Shown: positions 1-10,077 of the stretch, piece by piece
Layout: the number at the start of each line of letters is the position of its first letter
How positions within the stretch are numbered: the stretch's first letter is position 1
Assembly: GCA_007120165.1 (NCBI GenBank)
Contig: SKOH01000030.1
Coordinates: 1 to 56,399 of the forward strand
Direction of reading: 5' to 3'
From: Clostridiales bacterium
GTDB taxonomy: Bacteria > Bacillota > Clostridia > Peptostreptococcales > T1SED10-28
DNA: 56,399 nt
The notes under the pieces: generated by a model
Seen by the model: only the letters and a program-made list of their open reading frames with translations
Told to the model about the DNA's origin: nothing
The model's database searches: none
Translations under genes and position numbers: made by a program

Positions 1-2532
1 CGGAAAAATGAACTGTTAACCCTGGATTATGATCCGAAGGAAACGTTTGGAGAGGACCTTGAGCTGGAACTGCAAAAAGAACATTTAAATATCGAGAGAA
101 TTATCGAGATTGTTAAAAGGAGTCAGCATGGGGACACGGAAGCCTTAATAAACCTTACAAAAATGAAAGAACAAGAGGACAATGAGCAGCAAAAACTGTA
201 CGAACAGCGGCAAAGTGCCGTGGATAACAATCAAAAGCTGACAGCCCTCGAGGAGCTGGAAAAGGATCTAAAGCTGCTGGAAGATCAAAAAGAAACCTTT
301 GAAAAAAAGGAAGAGGAATATAAAAACATACAACAGGCGGAGAAAATAGCGCCGAAACAAAAGTACTATCAGGACCGAAAAAAGGAAGTGGAGGAAAAAC
401 ACCAGGGGCTGGATCGGGAAAGAACGGCTTTCGAAACCCTGCTCAAAGAACTCCAGAGCCTGGATCAGGAAAAGGAAGAAGTTACCTCGGAGATCTTTAT
501 GGGGGAACTTGAAGCATTAAAAAAAGAGACTTCGAAACTGGAAGAATACCGTGAAGTGTTAAGGGATGTTAAAGATATCAGTAAAGAGTATGAAGAGGCA
601 GAAAAACTCCGTAAGCAGGCTGAGGATCAGCATCGAAAACTCCAAGAAGAGCTGGCAGCGGCTAAAGCTGCCCTGGCAGCCACCCAAAAGGTTATGGAGG
701 AAAACCGGGAAGCCGCAAATAGTCTTTATGAGAATGAAATAAAACGTTCGGAACTGAAGCAGTTGATTGCCCTCCTTAAAAAAGCCGGGAAAAGCCTGGA
801 AAATCTGGAAGCATTACAAGAGGAGGAAAAAATGCACGAAACCGCTTATCATCAGGCTGAAGAGGCATGGGAGAAGGCGGATCAGCACTGGAAAGAAAAA
901 AGACGGCGGTATCACCTGAATCAAGCGGCAAATCTTGCCAAGGAGCTAAAGGATGATGAGCCCTGCCCTGTATGCGGCAGTGCAGATCATCCATCCCCTG
1001 CAACGTTTACCGAAGCTGCCTGTACCATTGAAGAAGTGGATCAGGCGGAAGAATTAGTAACCCGGGCTGCAAAGGATAAAAGCAGTGCCCAGATGAACCT
1101 GGAAACCGCAAGAACCAGAAAATTAAATGCCAAAGAAACCGTGGATACTCATTATCGGGAGCTGGAGGAAATTCTGCCGGAGGATGTCAAGATAACGAAA
1201 AATCCGGCGGCAATCACGAAGCTGACAGCAGAGCAGGAAGCCAAAGCCTCCTCATTAAACCAGAAAATCATACAGCTGATAAAAGATAAAGAAACCTTTG
1301 AACAGGCAGAAAAGAAAAAAGCGGAACTGGATGAAGCATTTGAGAAACTGACGGAAAAGGAAGGCCAGGGTAAGGAAAAAGTTCAGTACCATGCAAACGC
1401 TGCGAAGCTGCTGGAGACCAAAAGGGATACCATGCTTAAAAACATACCGGTAGAACTGACCGATGAACAGGCACTGGAAAGCAGAAAACTGCAGGTTTCA
1501 TCGGAAATGAATCGTAAAGAAGCCAGAAAAGACCGCATTCTGGAAGAATATCAAAAAAAGCATGATGAAAGGACGAAAATTTCCGCCTCTATCGCCACCG
1601 CAGAGAAGGCCCTCAAGGGAATGGAAGAACGATTGGATCAGGAAAAAGCGTTTTATCATAAGGCTTTGGAAGAAGAGGGGATGACGGAAGAAGCGTTCTT
1701 ATACTTCCAACAGAAGATTCCTGAAAAAAACGGAATGGAAAAAGAACTGACGGATTATCACGATGCCCTTAAGAATAAGAAAGCTGCCATCGCTCAACAA
1801 CGGTCGGGCATTAAGGATTTTGAAAAGGCAGAGCTTGAAGATATGAATCTCAAAATTGAAGGATCTAAAGAACGGCTTTCAAAACTGCTGGAGGATATCG
1901 ATACGGTAAGACAGCGCAAGGGATCCAATCACAGGATCCTCGAAAATGTTCACGGCCTCAATAAGGATATGGAAAAAGAGGAAAAAGATTTCAAGACCCT
2001 CGGTCATATCGCCAATGTCATTAGCGGAAACAACGAAATGAAGCTGCCCTTTGAACGCTTTATTCTGCGAAGTTATTTAAGGGATGTGTTAACCGCCGCC
2101 AATCAGCGGTTTACCTCCATGACGAATGGACGATACACCCTAAAGCTTGCCGATGGCATAGAAGACCGCCGGGCAAGCAGCGGACTGGATCTGGAAGTGT
2201 TTGACCGCTACACCGGCCTTCCCCGATCAGTAAAAACCCTATCCGGGGGCGAAAGCTTTAAAGCCTCCCTTTCCATGGCCCTGGGCCTTGCGGAGGTGGT
2301 CCAGTCCCATGCCGGAGGAATTATGCTGGATACGGTCTTTATCGATGAAGGATTCGGCACCCTCGATCAGGAATCCCTCGATAACGCCATTAACTGTTTA
2401 ATTGATCTCCAGGACGCCGGCCGTCTGGTAGGGATTATCTCCCACGTGGAAGAACTGAAAGAGCGGATTCAGGCCCAATTGATTGTACAGGGGGATGAAA
2501 CCGGGAGTCGGACAGTCTTTCGCCTTCCATAA
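1..2532 (+). CDS. sbcC: Exonuclease SbcC/Rad50-type ATPase, 5' end truncated by window
   Basis: Frame is open from base 1 through the ORF at 163; long coiled coil with CPVCGSADHP zinc hook, C-terminal LSGGESF signature and FIDEGFGTLD Walker B. Confidence 0.93.
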   Translation, partial: RKNELLTLDYDPKETFGEDLELELQKEHLNIERIIEIVKRSQHGDTEALINLTKMKEQEDNEQQKLYEQRQSAVDNNQKLTALEELEKDLKLLEDQKETFEKKEEEYKNIQQAEKIAPKQKYYQDRKKEVEEKHQGLDRERTAFETLLKELQSLDQEKEEVTSEIFMGELEALKKETSKLEEYREVLRDVKDISKEYEEAEKLRKQAEDQHRKLQEELAAAKAALAATQKVMEENREAANSLYENEIKRSELKQLIALLKKAGKSLENLEALQEEEKMHETAYHQAEEAWEKADQHWKEKRRRYHLNQAANLAKELKDDEPCPVCGSADHPSPATFTEAACTIEEVDQAEELVTRAAKDKSSAQMNLETARTRKLNAKETVDTHYRELEEILPEDVKITKNPAAITKLTAEQEAKASSLNQKIIQLIKDKETFEQAEKKKAELDEAFEKLTEKEGQGKEKVQYHANAAKLLETKRDTMLKNIPVELTDEQALESRKLQVSSEMNRKEARKDRILEEYQKKHDERTKISASIATAEKALKGMEERLDQEKAFYHKALEEEGMTEEAFLYFQQKIPEKNGMEKELTDYHDALKNKKAAIAQQRSGIKDFEKAELEDMNLKIEGSKERLSKLLEDIDTVRQRKGSNHRILENVHGLNKDMEKEEKDFKTLGHIANVISGNNEMKLPFERFILRSYLRDVLTAANQRFTSMTNGRYTLKLADGIEDRRASSGLDLEVFDRYTGLPRSVKTLSGGESFKASLSMALGLAEVVQSHAGGIMLDTVFIDEGFGTLDQESLDNAINCLIDLQDAGRLVGIISHVEELKERIQAQLIVQGDETGSRTVFRLP

Positions 2533-2558
2533 AAACGGACTAGCAAAGGAGCGTTTTC

Positions 2559-2606
2559 ACCGCAGGATGTTGGGTATAATATATACCACCGTTCTGCGGT
2601 GTTTTA
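2559..2606 (+). terminator. Rho-independent terminator after sbcC
   Basis: accgcag...ctgcggt inverted repeat followed by gttttatt. Confidence 0.6.
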
Positions 2607-2633
2607 TTATGAAAAAACAGGAGGAAAAACCCT

Positions 2634-3656
2634 ATGGCAAAATTATTTACCGAAGGAAAACTGAAAGACCTTACACTGAAAAACCGCATTGTTATGGCCC
2701 CAATGTGCATGTACAGCTCCGATGATGACGGTTTTGTAAAAGACTTTCATAGCGTACATTACGGGGCAAGAGCCCTGGGCGGTACCGGATTGGTTATTCT
2801 GGAAGCCACCGCTGTGGAAAAGCGGGGAAGGATTTCCGGAGAAGACCTTGGCATCTGGTCCGATGCGCATATTGAGCCCTTAGCGGATTTGGTGGACCTG
2901 ATTCATCAATCCGGTGCAAAAGCCGGTATTCAGTTGGGACATGCGGGAAGAAAATGCGCCGTGACATCGGAAACAATTATCAGCTCCTCTAATGAAGCCT
3001 TCAGTGAGGATTATCAAAAACCGGAAAAAATGAACCAAGAGACGATCCAGCAAGTCATCAAAGCCTTTGGAGAGGGTGCCCGGCGTTCTGAAGAAGCAGG
3101 ATTTGATACCATTGAAATCCACGGTGCCCATGGATACTTAATCAATCAGTTTTTATCCCCTCTATCCAATCTGCGGGAAGATGAGTACGGGGGAAGGCTT
3201 GAGAATCGAGCCTTTTTTTTAAAAGAGGTTATGGAGGAAATCCACCGGCACTGGCCCTCAAATAAACCGGTAATCCTACGGGTTTCCGCAGAGGATTATA
3301 AAGAAGAGGGCAATCATCCCGAGGATCTGGCGAAAATGATTAATCAGGTAAAGGACCTGGGTCTGGATTTAATTAACGTCAGCTCCGGGGGAGCGGTACC
3401 GGCAAAGATCACGCCTTATCCCGGATACCAGCTGCAGTTTGCTGAAAAGATCAAAGAAATCACAAAACTCCCGGTAATGGCCGGAGGGCTGATTACCCGG
3501 GGAGAGATGGCGGAAGAAGCCCTTCAAAATCATCGGGCGGACTATATCTTCCTTGGCAGAGAACTGCTCCGTAACCCCCACTGGCCCCATGAAGCGGCAA
3601 AAGTGCTGGGAGTCGACATCGAGGCCGCAAAACAATACGATCGGGCATATCGCTAA
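2634..3656 (+). CDS. namA: NADH:flavin oxidoreductase, OYE family (YqjM/NamA-like)
   Basis: LKNRIVMAPMCMYSSDDDG start, QLGHAGRK, EIHGAHGYLINQFLSPLSNLREDEYGGRLENR. Confidence 0.9.
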   Translation: MAKLFTEGKLKDLTLKNRIVMAPMCMYSSDDDGFVKDFHSVHYGARALGGTGLVILEATAVEKRGRISGEDLGIWSDAHIEPLADLVDLIHQSGAKAGIQLGHAGRKCAVTSETIISSSNEAFSEDYQKPEKMNQETIQQVIKAFGEGARRSEEAGFDTIEIHGAHGYLINQFLSPLSNLREDEYGGRLENRAFFLKEVMEEIHRHWPSNKPVILRVSAEDYKEEGNHPEDLAKMINQVKDLGLDLINVSSGGAVPAKITPYPGYQLQFAEKIKEITKLPVMAGGLITRGEMAEEALQNHRADYIFLGRELLRNPHWPHEAAKVLGVDIEAAKQYDRAYR

Positions 3657-3780
3657 GCAATAGATATCCTCTGTTTGGTAAAACATTATTAATTTGTTTT
3701 GTTAAACAGGGGATTTCTTATGGTAAAATTAAAGTGGATTCAAAACACAGTTATTTATTAAAATACCGATAAGGAGGATT

Positions 3781-4362
3781 TTGATGAACTTAATCGTGAA
3801 AGCACTTCAACCGAAGCAGGGTAACGAGTTTGCAGATTTTTTCAGTAATTTGAATTTCGAACATGAACCTCACTGGTCCAGCTGTTACTGTCGTTTCTAT
3901 CATACGGACTGTACCTCGGAACAGTGGCAAAATCGAAGTGCAGCGGAAAACCGGCGGGAAGCCCTGGAAAAAATTGATCGCGGGGAAATGAAAGGGTACC
4001 TGGCCTACGATGGAGACAAAATAATCGGATGGCTTAATGCTAATGATGCCCGGTCTTATATACGGTTAAAGGAAAAGATGGAACCGGTAATTCAGGATAA
4101 GAAAGCGGGATGCAGCATATGCTATGTAATAGATCCCGATTACCGGAGAAAGGGGGTTGCCACCGCGTTACTGGAGTATGCGGTAAAGGATTTTAAGCGG
4201 CAGGGATATGACGGTATGCTGGCGATTCCGTTAGAAAAACCCATGGATCAAAACAATAACCCTGCAACATTGTACCGCGGGGCAGTAAGCATGTATCAAA
4301 AACAGGGCTATAAGGAACTTTTCAGAGACGGACCGGTTCGGGTGCTTTGGTTGGATCTGTAA
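3781..4362 (+). CDS. GNAT family N-acetyltransferase
   Basis: CYVIDPDYRRKGVATALLEYAV acetyl-CoA binding motif. Confidence 0.8.
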   Translation: MMNLIVKALQPKQGNEFADFFSNLNFEHEPHWSSCYCRFYHTDCTSEQWQNRSAAENRREALEKIDRGEMKGYLAYDGDKIIGWLNANDARSYIRLKEKMEPVIQDKKAGCSICYVIDPDYRRKGVATALLEYAVKDFKRQGYDGMLAIPLEKPMDQNNNPATLYRGAVSMYQKQGYKELFRDGPVRVLWLDL

Positions 4363-4445
4363 GGCTGTTTTATCAATAAATATTCAGGGTATAAACAATC
4401 TGTAGGGATCCTCTTCTGAGTAGTAAAGCCTAAGGAGGTCTTGGA

Positions 4446-5312
4446 ATGAAAAAAATTATTCCGGTTATCTGGTTTGAAAAGGATGGAGAAAAAGCGGCAG
4501 AGTATTATGCATCGATCTTTCCCGACAGCAAAATTAAAGACAGGGTATACGGTCCGGAGGGGAACCTGATCACTATGGATTTTGTCCTCGGAGGCATGGA
4601 TTTTTGCGTGCTGAACGGCGGCGTCGAAATTGAAAAGAACCCTTCCATTTCCTTTACGGTAAATTTATCGTCCAAGGAGGAAATTGACCGTATCTGGAAG
4701 GAATTATCCCCGGAGGGAAAAATCCTGATGCCGCTGGAATCCTACGAATTCAGTGAATACTATGGATGGGTGCAGGACGAATACGGCGTCAGCTGGCAGC
4801 TGATGTATGGGGAGAAAAAGGAGCCGATGATTGTGCCGGCGCTGCTCTTTACCAAGGAGCGGTATAAACAGGCTGAAAATGCTATTCGTAAATACACCGA
4901 AGTTTTCGAAGAGAGTCGGATCCAGAACCTGTATTATTACGGCGAAGAGCAGTTAATTGAGGATGAAGACGCTTTGATGTATGGCGGATTTCAATTGGAA
5001 AACCAGCAGTTCAGCGCCTTGGACAGCGGGCTGGACCATCCCTTTACCTTCAATGAAGGGATTTCCCTGATGGTACTGGCAGATACCCAGGAGGAAATAG
5101 ACGATATATGGTATCAGCTTTCCGCGGTACCGGAAGCGGAGCAGTGCGGCTGGCTAAAGGATGAATTTGGGGTATTTTGGCAGATTGTCCCGAAAATTCT
5201 CGACGAGTATCTTCGAGATGAAGACACGGACCGCGCAAAGCGGGTGATGAATACGATGCTGAAGATGAAAAAGCTGGAAATAAAGCCTTTGGAAGAGGCG
5301 TATAATAAGTAA
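4446..5312 (+). CDS. Tandem VOC/PhnB-like (3-demethylubiquinone methyltransferase-like fold) protein
   Basis: Two internal homologous domains: MKKIIPVIWFEKDGEKAAEYYASIFPDSKI and MIVPALLFTKERYKQAENAIRKYTEVF; ends DEYGVSWQL / DEFGVFWQI. Confidence 0.8.
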   Translation: MKKIIPVIWFEKDGEKAAEYYASIFPDSKIKDRVYGPEGNLITMDFVLGGMDFCVLNGGVEIEKNPSISFTVNLSSKEEIDRIWKELSPEGKILMPLESYEFSEYYGWVQDEYGVSWQLMYGEKKEPMIVPALLFTKERYKQAENAIRKYTEVFEESRIQNLYYYGEEQLIEDEDALMYGGFQLENQQFSALDSGLDHPFTFNEGISLMVLADTQEEIDDIWYQLSAVPEAEQCGWLKDEFGVFWQIVPKILDEYLRDEDTDRAKRVMNTMLKMKKLEIKPLEEAYNK

Positions 5313-5340
5313 AGGATTCTATAGGAAAGTCTCAATAGAA

Positions 5341-5378
5341 AGGACCAGATTCATAGGAGAATAAGGTCCTTTTTTTAA
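5341..5378 (+). terminator. Rho-independent terminator
   Basis: aggacc ... ggtcct followed by T tract. Confidence 0.75.
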
Positions 5379-5389
5379 GTGTTCTTATC

Positions 5390-5454
5390 CGTCTTAAGAC
5401 GTAGACTAAAACCTTCCTGGGACGGTTAATGCAAAGCCTTTTATGGGATAAAAT
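5390..5454 (+). promoter_or_regulatory. Phased-operator promoter A (upstream of lipoprotein gene)
   Basis: Operators CGTCTTAAGACG (5390-5401) and CTTCCTGGGACG (5413-5424), centres 23 bp apart; -10 taaaat 5449-5454, centre 33 bp from proximal operator centre. Confidence 0.75.
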
Positions 5455-5490
5455 TATATCATAGTATAAATAAAGGAAGGGGGAGGGATC

Positions 5491-5898
5491 ATGAGAGCAA
5501 ACGTTAAAAGGAACGGCAAAGGGCTGATGGGATTGGGGATTCTTATTATGGTGCTGTTGGCAGCGGGTTGCAGTAACGCCAATCTTAAAGTAGGCTATAT
5601 TTCCTCGGGGATCGGCAATACTTTTACCGCTTCCTATTATTATTTCGACGGCATGGAAAGCCGGAAAATTGATGGGGAACCGGGGGAAATTATCACCGTT
5701 GCCTATGATTCTGAAGTGAAAAGGGGGAATCTTCAGATGAAAATTCAAAGTCCCACTGGGGAAGTTTACCATCTATCTACAGATGCTGAATCCGAAAAGT
5801 TAATGGAAATTCCTGTAGACAAGACCGGTACTTACCGCTTGATTATCACAGGGGAGCGTACCCGGGGATCCTTCAGTGTGGCTTGGTCGTCGATATAG
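5491..5898 (+). CDS. Small secreted lipoprotein
   Basis: Signal peptide with lipobox LLAAGCSN; ggaagggggaggg RBS. Confidence 0.75.
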   Translation: MRANVKRNGKGLMGLGILIMVLLAAGCSNANLKVGYISSGIGNTFTASYYYFDGMESRKIDGEPGEIITVAYDSEVKRGNLQMKIQSPTGEVYHLSTDAESEKLMEIPVDKTGTYRLIITGERTRGSFSVAWSSI

Positions 5899-5936
5899 CC
5901 CACTAATGGGTCTAAGCTGGATTTTGATCTTTGTCT

Positions 5937-6506
5937 TCAATGATCACTTTTTCCGCTAAGGACAATAACCCCGCGGTAGACGATCAGCGCCATAAGGCCG
6001 AGAAAACCGGCACCGATAATCAACCATTTGGAGGTTGTAAACAACGGTACCAGGGAAGGAATAACCGGCATCCTTTCCGGATATAAAAACATTACCAAAG
6101 AGGCTCCGGTATTTTCCAAATAGTCCAAAATAACACCGATAATCGGTAACAGCACCACATACCGGGGGATTTGATGTTTTAAGGCTCTACCGAAATACGC
6201 AATGGAGGCCCATAGAAAAAATCCATAGGCTAGGGGCCAGATAACGTCAAAGGTAAACCGGGACCGTATATAATAAGCTCTTCCCTCCGCACCGAAGCCC
6301 TCGGCCATACGGTACAGATCTTCCCCGATATATATAAGGGAACTGTCCGGTGCAGGGGTATCGCCATAATATTTTTCTGAGCGCTCCGCCTCGTTGGGTA
6401 AAACAAAAAGAATAAACAGCATAAAAATAATAAAAGCCGTTAATACGATAACCCCATTTATCCGAAGGTAGGATTTTTCAACAATGGTTTTGAGCATCCC
6501 GAACAC
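5937..6506 (-). CDS. Multi-pass membrane protein of unknown function
   Basis: ORF with several hydrophobic segments. Confidence 0.65.
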   Translation of the reverse strand: MFGMLKTIVEKSYLRINGVIVLTAFIIFMLFILFVLPNEAERSEKYYGDTPAPDSSLIYIGEDLYRMAEGFGAEGRAYYIRSRFTFDVIWPLAYGFFLWASIAYFGRALKHQIPRYVVLLPIIGVILDYLENTGASLVMFLYPERMPVIPSLVPLFTTSKWLIIGAGFLGLMALIVYRGVIVLSGKSDH

Positions 6507-6704
6507 CTCTTTTCAGGGATTATTTACCCATAAAGAAACAGGACTAACCCTTTTTAAAATGTAAAAAATCAACAGCCTATAGGTTTGAGACGGGGCAGAC
6601 GTTCATTCAATAGGAATCAGAGTTAATCCCTTATTGACTTTCCTAAGCGTTATAAGATATCCTAGAGAAAACTTAGGGAAAACGGATTGGAGGAGGAAGT
6701 AATA

Positions 6705-7544
6705 ATGGACATCGCTTTTTGGGGTATTCGGGGCTCTCATCCTGCCATCGCCGAATACAGTGCTTACGGAAATCATACTTCCTGCGTGGAAGTTACTGCG
6801 GGTAATCTGCGTCTGATTTTCGATGCGGGAACCGGGATACATTCCCTTGGAAAAACCCTTATAAAAGATTGTGAAAATAAGGAACTGCATTTGTTTTTCA
6901 CCCACTATCATTTGGATCATGTGTTGGGACTTTTGAATTTTCAGCCGGTGTATCAGCCTAATTGGAACATTTATTTTTACGGGCCGAAATCTGAAAATCG
7001 CTCCTGTGAAACAGTGTTGAAAGAAATTTTTGATAAACCTTACCATCCCATAGCCTTAAAGGATCTTTCCAGTACCCGGATATTTACAACCCTGGGATCA
7101 AGAGACCGATTCAATTTATCCGCCGGAGAAAAAGAAGAGGACCGGGTTTTTATTGAATCCTTAGCCCTTAATCATCCGGGAGGCGCTTTGGGTTACCGGG
7201 TTACCTATAAGCAAAAGTCTTTTGCTTATATTACCGATGTGGTGCTTGGTGAATCCGCCGATAAAGAAGAAATTATCCGGTTTATTGAAGGGGCGGATCT
7301 TTTAGTAACGGATACTACTTATTCCAATGAAGATTATCAGAAAATGCCGATGAAACGATCCTGGGGCCATTCATCCTGGGAGGAGGCGGTGGAGCTGGCG
7401 ACGTCTTCGAAGGTAAAGAGGCTGATGCTTTTTCATTTGGATCCGAATAAGGATGACCGGGAGCTGGACCGTATTTTTAAGGCAGGGAAAAAGGCCTTTG
7501 ATGAGTTGGCCATTCCTCGGGAGGGAGAGTCTTTTACATTGTAA
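6705..7544 (+). CDS. MBL-fold metal-dependent hydrolase
   Basis: FWGIRGSHP, FTHYHLDHVLGL, LFHLDP; ATG 6705 with upstream ggaggagg is a better start than TTG 6687. Confidence 0.85.
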   Translation: MDIAFWGIRGSHPAIAEYSAYGNHTSCVEVTAGNLRLIFDAGTGIHSLGKTLIKDCENKELHLFFTHYHLDHVLGLLNFQPVYQPNWNIYFYGPKSENRSCETVLKEIFDKPYHPIALKDLSSTRIFTTLGSRDRFNLSAGEKEEDRVFIESLALNHPGGALGYRVTYKQKSFAYITDVVLGESADKEEIIRFIEGADLLVTDTTYSNEDYQKMPMKRSWGHSSWEEAVELATSSKVKRLMLFHLDPNKDDRELDRIFKAGKKAFDELAIPREGESFTL

Positions 7545-7718
7545 TTTAAATAAAATACTAACCTGGAGGAACAAAAGAGCAATACGGATTAATTTTTATA
7601 AAAAATTATACCGATACAATTTAAAAATATTCAAAAAGCATATTGCAAATTCATCCCGTTAATTCTATGATGGAAGTAGATATAAGAGTATCAACCACAT
7701 AGAGAAAGAAGGGATAAA

Positions 7719-8240
7719 ATGAAAAATCAAACGCAAGATCTGGTGCTTACCGGTCTATTAATGGCGCTGGTAACCGTAGGTACGATGATGGTCTCCATCC
7801 CGGTACCGGCAACCCATGGATATGTCCATGGAGGGGATATGATGATCTTTCTGGCCGCAGTGCTTTTCGGGAAGAAAAAAGGAGCCCTGGCCGGCGGCGT
7901 TGGATCCGGGATTGCGGACCTGCTGTTAGGCTACAGTCAGTGGATTATTCCCACCTTAATTGTAAAGGGTATTATGGGTTATATCATCGGAAGTTTAGCC
8001 AATGGGGAAACAAAACCCGTTGTAACGGCGAGGAATATCCTGGCAATGTCCGTAGGGGTATTATGGATGGTCTTTGGTTATTATATTGCCGGAGGATTTA
8101 TGCTTGGAAGCTTTACCGGAGCTCTGGCAGGAATCCCAGGGGATCTTTTACAGGGCTCTACTGGCATGCTGCTGTTTATTCCCATTGGCATCGCGTTGAA
8201 AAGAACGGTATTTAAAGGCGGACTCCATTTGAATCACTAA
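7719..8240 (+). CDS. ECF transporter S component-like membrane protein
   Basis: VHGGDMMIFLAAVLFGKKKGALAGGVGSGIADLLLGY, hydrophobic, ThiW/HmpT-like pattern. Confidence 0.8.
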   Translation: MKNQTQDLVLTGLLMALVTVGTMMVSIPVPATHGYVHGGDMMIFLAAVLFGKKKGALAGGVGSGIADLLLGYSQWIIPTLIVKGIMGYIIGSLANGETKPVVTARNILAMSVGVLWMVFGYYIAGGFMLGSFTGALAGIPGDLLQGSTGMLLFIPIGIALKRTVFKGGLHLNH

Positions 8241-8286
8241 AAATGGATTTACCATTAATATCTAATATCGCCATAAAATATAAGGA

Positions 8287-8361
8287 CGGCCCCTTCTATT
8301 GGATACCTTAATCCAAGCGGAAAGGGGCCGTTTTTTAGATGAAGGGGCCGTTTTTTAGATG
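8287..8361 (+). terminator. Terminator with tandemly duplicated 3' arm
   Basis: 5' arm cggcccctt (8287-8295); 3' arm aaggggccgtttttt present twice in a perfect 20-bp tandem repeat (8322-8341, 8342-8361). Confidence 0.8.
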
Positions 8362-8430
8362 ATTCTTCTCAAATCCTCTCCGGACTGTTTCTTCAGGAGA
8401 AATTTTCGGTCAAAAAATTTAAAAATCATA

Positions 8431-8495
8431 TTGACATAAAACATCGATATGCTATAATATAATCAAAATTAGCACTCAACACATGAGAGTGCTAA
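8431..8495 (+). promoter_or_regulatory. Sigma-A promoter with CIRCE operator (HrcA site)
   Basis: TTGACA (8431) - 16 bp - TATAAT (8453); perfect TTAGCACTC-N9-GAGTGCTAA at 8469-8495. Confidence 0.97.
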
Positions 8496-8540
8496 CAATT
8501 AAATCAACATTCAAAAATACAAGTAAAGGAGTGGTTGATC

Positions 8541-8990
8541 ATGGCAGGTTTGGTACCATTTAATCGACGAAGAAAAGATTTGATGAGCACAGGATTTGAG
8601 GACTTTCAAAACATGCTTGACGACTTTTTTGCCGAGGACTGGCCGCGACCCAGAAGTCTGATGAAGGACACTTTCAAGATCGATGTAAAGGAAGATGACA
8701 ATGAGTATATGGTGGAAGCGGAACTTCCCGGTATGACTAAGGAAGACGTCAGTTTATCCATCGAGGACGGACGATTAAGCATCTCCGTAAACAAAGAGGA
8801 AGTAAAAGAAGATCAGGATCAGAAAAACTACATTCACAGAGAACGACGGTATACTTCCATGCAGCGAAATATATTCCTCGCGGAAGCCGCAGATGAGGGT
8901 ATTACAGCAAAATTAAAAGACGGGGTACTAATGATAACCGTACCGAAAAAGGTCCACGAGGACAAATCCAGAGCGATTGAAATCGAATAG
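8541..8990 (+). CDS. hsp20: Hsp20 small heat-shock protein
   Basis: Alpha-crystallin domain: FKIDVKEDDNEYMVEAELPGMTKEDVSLSIEDGRLSI; ATG 8541 after aaaggag. Confidence 0.95.
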   Translation: MAGLVPFNRRRKDLMSTGFEDFQNMLDDFFAEDWPRPRSLMKDTFKIDVKEDDNEYMVEAELPGMTKEDVSLSIEDGRLSISVNKEEVKEDQDQKNYIHRERRYTSMQRNIFLAEAADEGITAKLKDGVLMITVPKKVHEDKSRAIEIE

Positions 8991-9001
8991 GAGCTGAGAT
9001 G

Positions 9002-9036
9002 ACAAACCACATTGGAAGCTTTCCAATGTGGTTTGT
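9002..9036 (+). terminator. Near-perfect hairpin between hsp20 and cbpA (partial terminator or processing site)
   Basis: acaaaccacattggaa-gct-ttccaatgtggtttgt, 16-bp arms, only a short T-rich tail. Confidence 0.6.
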
Positions 9037-9105
9037 TTCAATCAATGAACAAATTTGATAGATAAGCGGATAATAGGGAACAAATAAAGAAAAGGGGGTG
9101 AGCCG

Positions 9106-10077
9106 GTGAAGTATAAGAATTACTACGAAGTGCTGGGCATATCCAAGGATGCCTCGAAGGATGAAGTCCGAAAGGCTTATAAAAATTTGGCGAAGAAATA
9201 TCATCCCGACCTGAATAAAAACAGTTCCAGTTCCGAAACCAAATTTAAAGAGATCAATGAAGCTTATGAAGTGTTGAAGGACCCGGAAAAAAGACGAAAA
9301 TACGACGAACTGCAAAGTTCTGCGCGGTTCCGGCATGGGGCAGAGTTTGATCCGCGAAAATATGGTTTTGATTATCAGACAACGGGAAGCCGCGGCGGAG
9401 GTACGGGTTTCAGCAGGGATGATTTCAGTGATTTTTTCAATATGTTTTTCGGAGGACGGGGCGGCGGCCCCGAGGATATATTTGCGGGTTTCGGAGGAAA
9501 CAGCAGCTCTTATCAAGGATCTACCGGTCCATCCGGCGGCACAACCCCGAAGGCGGATATTGAAGCGGAAATGGAAATTGATCTGTTGGAAGCTTATCGG
9601 GGGGGCGAAAAACAGGTTCGCCTCAGTACCGAAGAGGGAGAAAAAAACCTGAGGATAAAAATTCCCCAAGGGGTCAGCGACGGGAATAAGATTAAACTGA
9701 AGGGCCAGGGACAAACCGATCCCTATACCGGAATAAAAGGGGATTTATACATCAAGCTCACTATTAAGAATAGTCGAGACTTTACTTTAGAGGGTTTGGA
9801 TCTTTATAAAAATTTAAAAGTAACGCCCTGGGAAGCTGCCCTTGGGGCAAAGGTTTCCGTAAAAACCCTGGATGAAGTTGTAAACGTCAAGGTTCCCCCG
9901 GGAATCGAGTCGGGAAAAAAACTAAAACTTAATGGAAAAGGGTATCGTAAAGCCGGTGGTGGACGGGGGGATTTTTATTTAACGGTAATGATCGTAAATC
10001 CTCCGAGCTTATCGAAAAAAGAAAAAGAGCTTTATCAGAAATTGCAGGAAGAATCACCTTTTACGCCGGATCGTTAA
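9106..10077 (+). CDS. cbpA: DnaJ/CbpA-type Hsp40 co-chaperone without zinc finger
   Basis: J domain [34 protein letters not shown]-rich linker, DnaJ C-terminal domain, no CXXCXGXG repeats; GTG start. Confidence 0.92.
   Translation: MKYKNYYEVLGISKDASKDEVRKAYKNLAKKYHPDLNKNSSSSETKFKEINEAYEVLKDPEKRRKYDELQSSARFRHGAEFDPRKYGFDYQTTGSRGGGTGFSRDDFSDFFNMFFGGRGGGPEDIFAGFGGNSSSYQGSTGPSGGTTPKADIEAEMEIDLLEAYRGGEKQVRLSTEEGEKNLRIKIPQGVSDGNKIKLKGQGQTDPYTGIKGDLYIKLTIKNSRDFTLEGLDLYKNLKVTPWEAALGAKVSVKTLDEVVNVKVPPGIESGKKLKLNGKGYRKAGGGRGDFYLTVMIVNPPSLSKKEKELYQKLQEESPFTPDR

Noticed and set aside
5332-5772. 146-aa minus-strand ORF over lipoprotein promoter region
   Set aside because: Overlaps terminator, phased operators and lipoprotein CDS; no domain.
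8902-9714. 270-aa minus-strand ORF over hsp20/cbpA
   Set aside because: Antisense to convincing chaperone genes, no recognisable domain.
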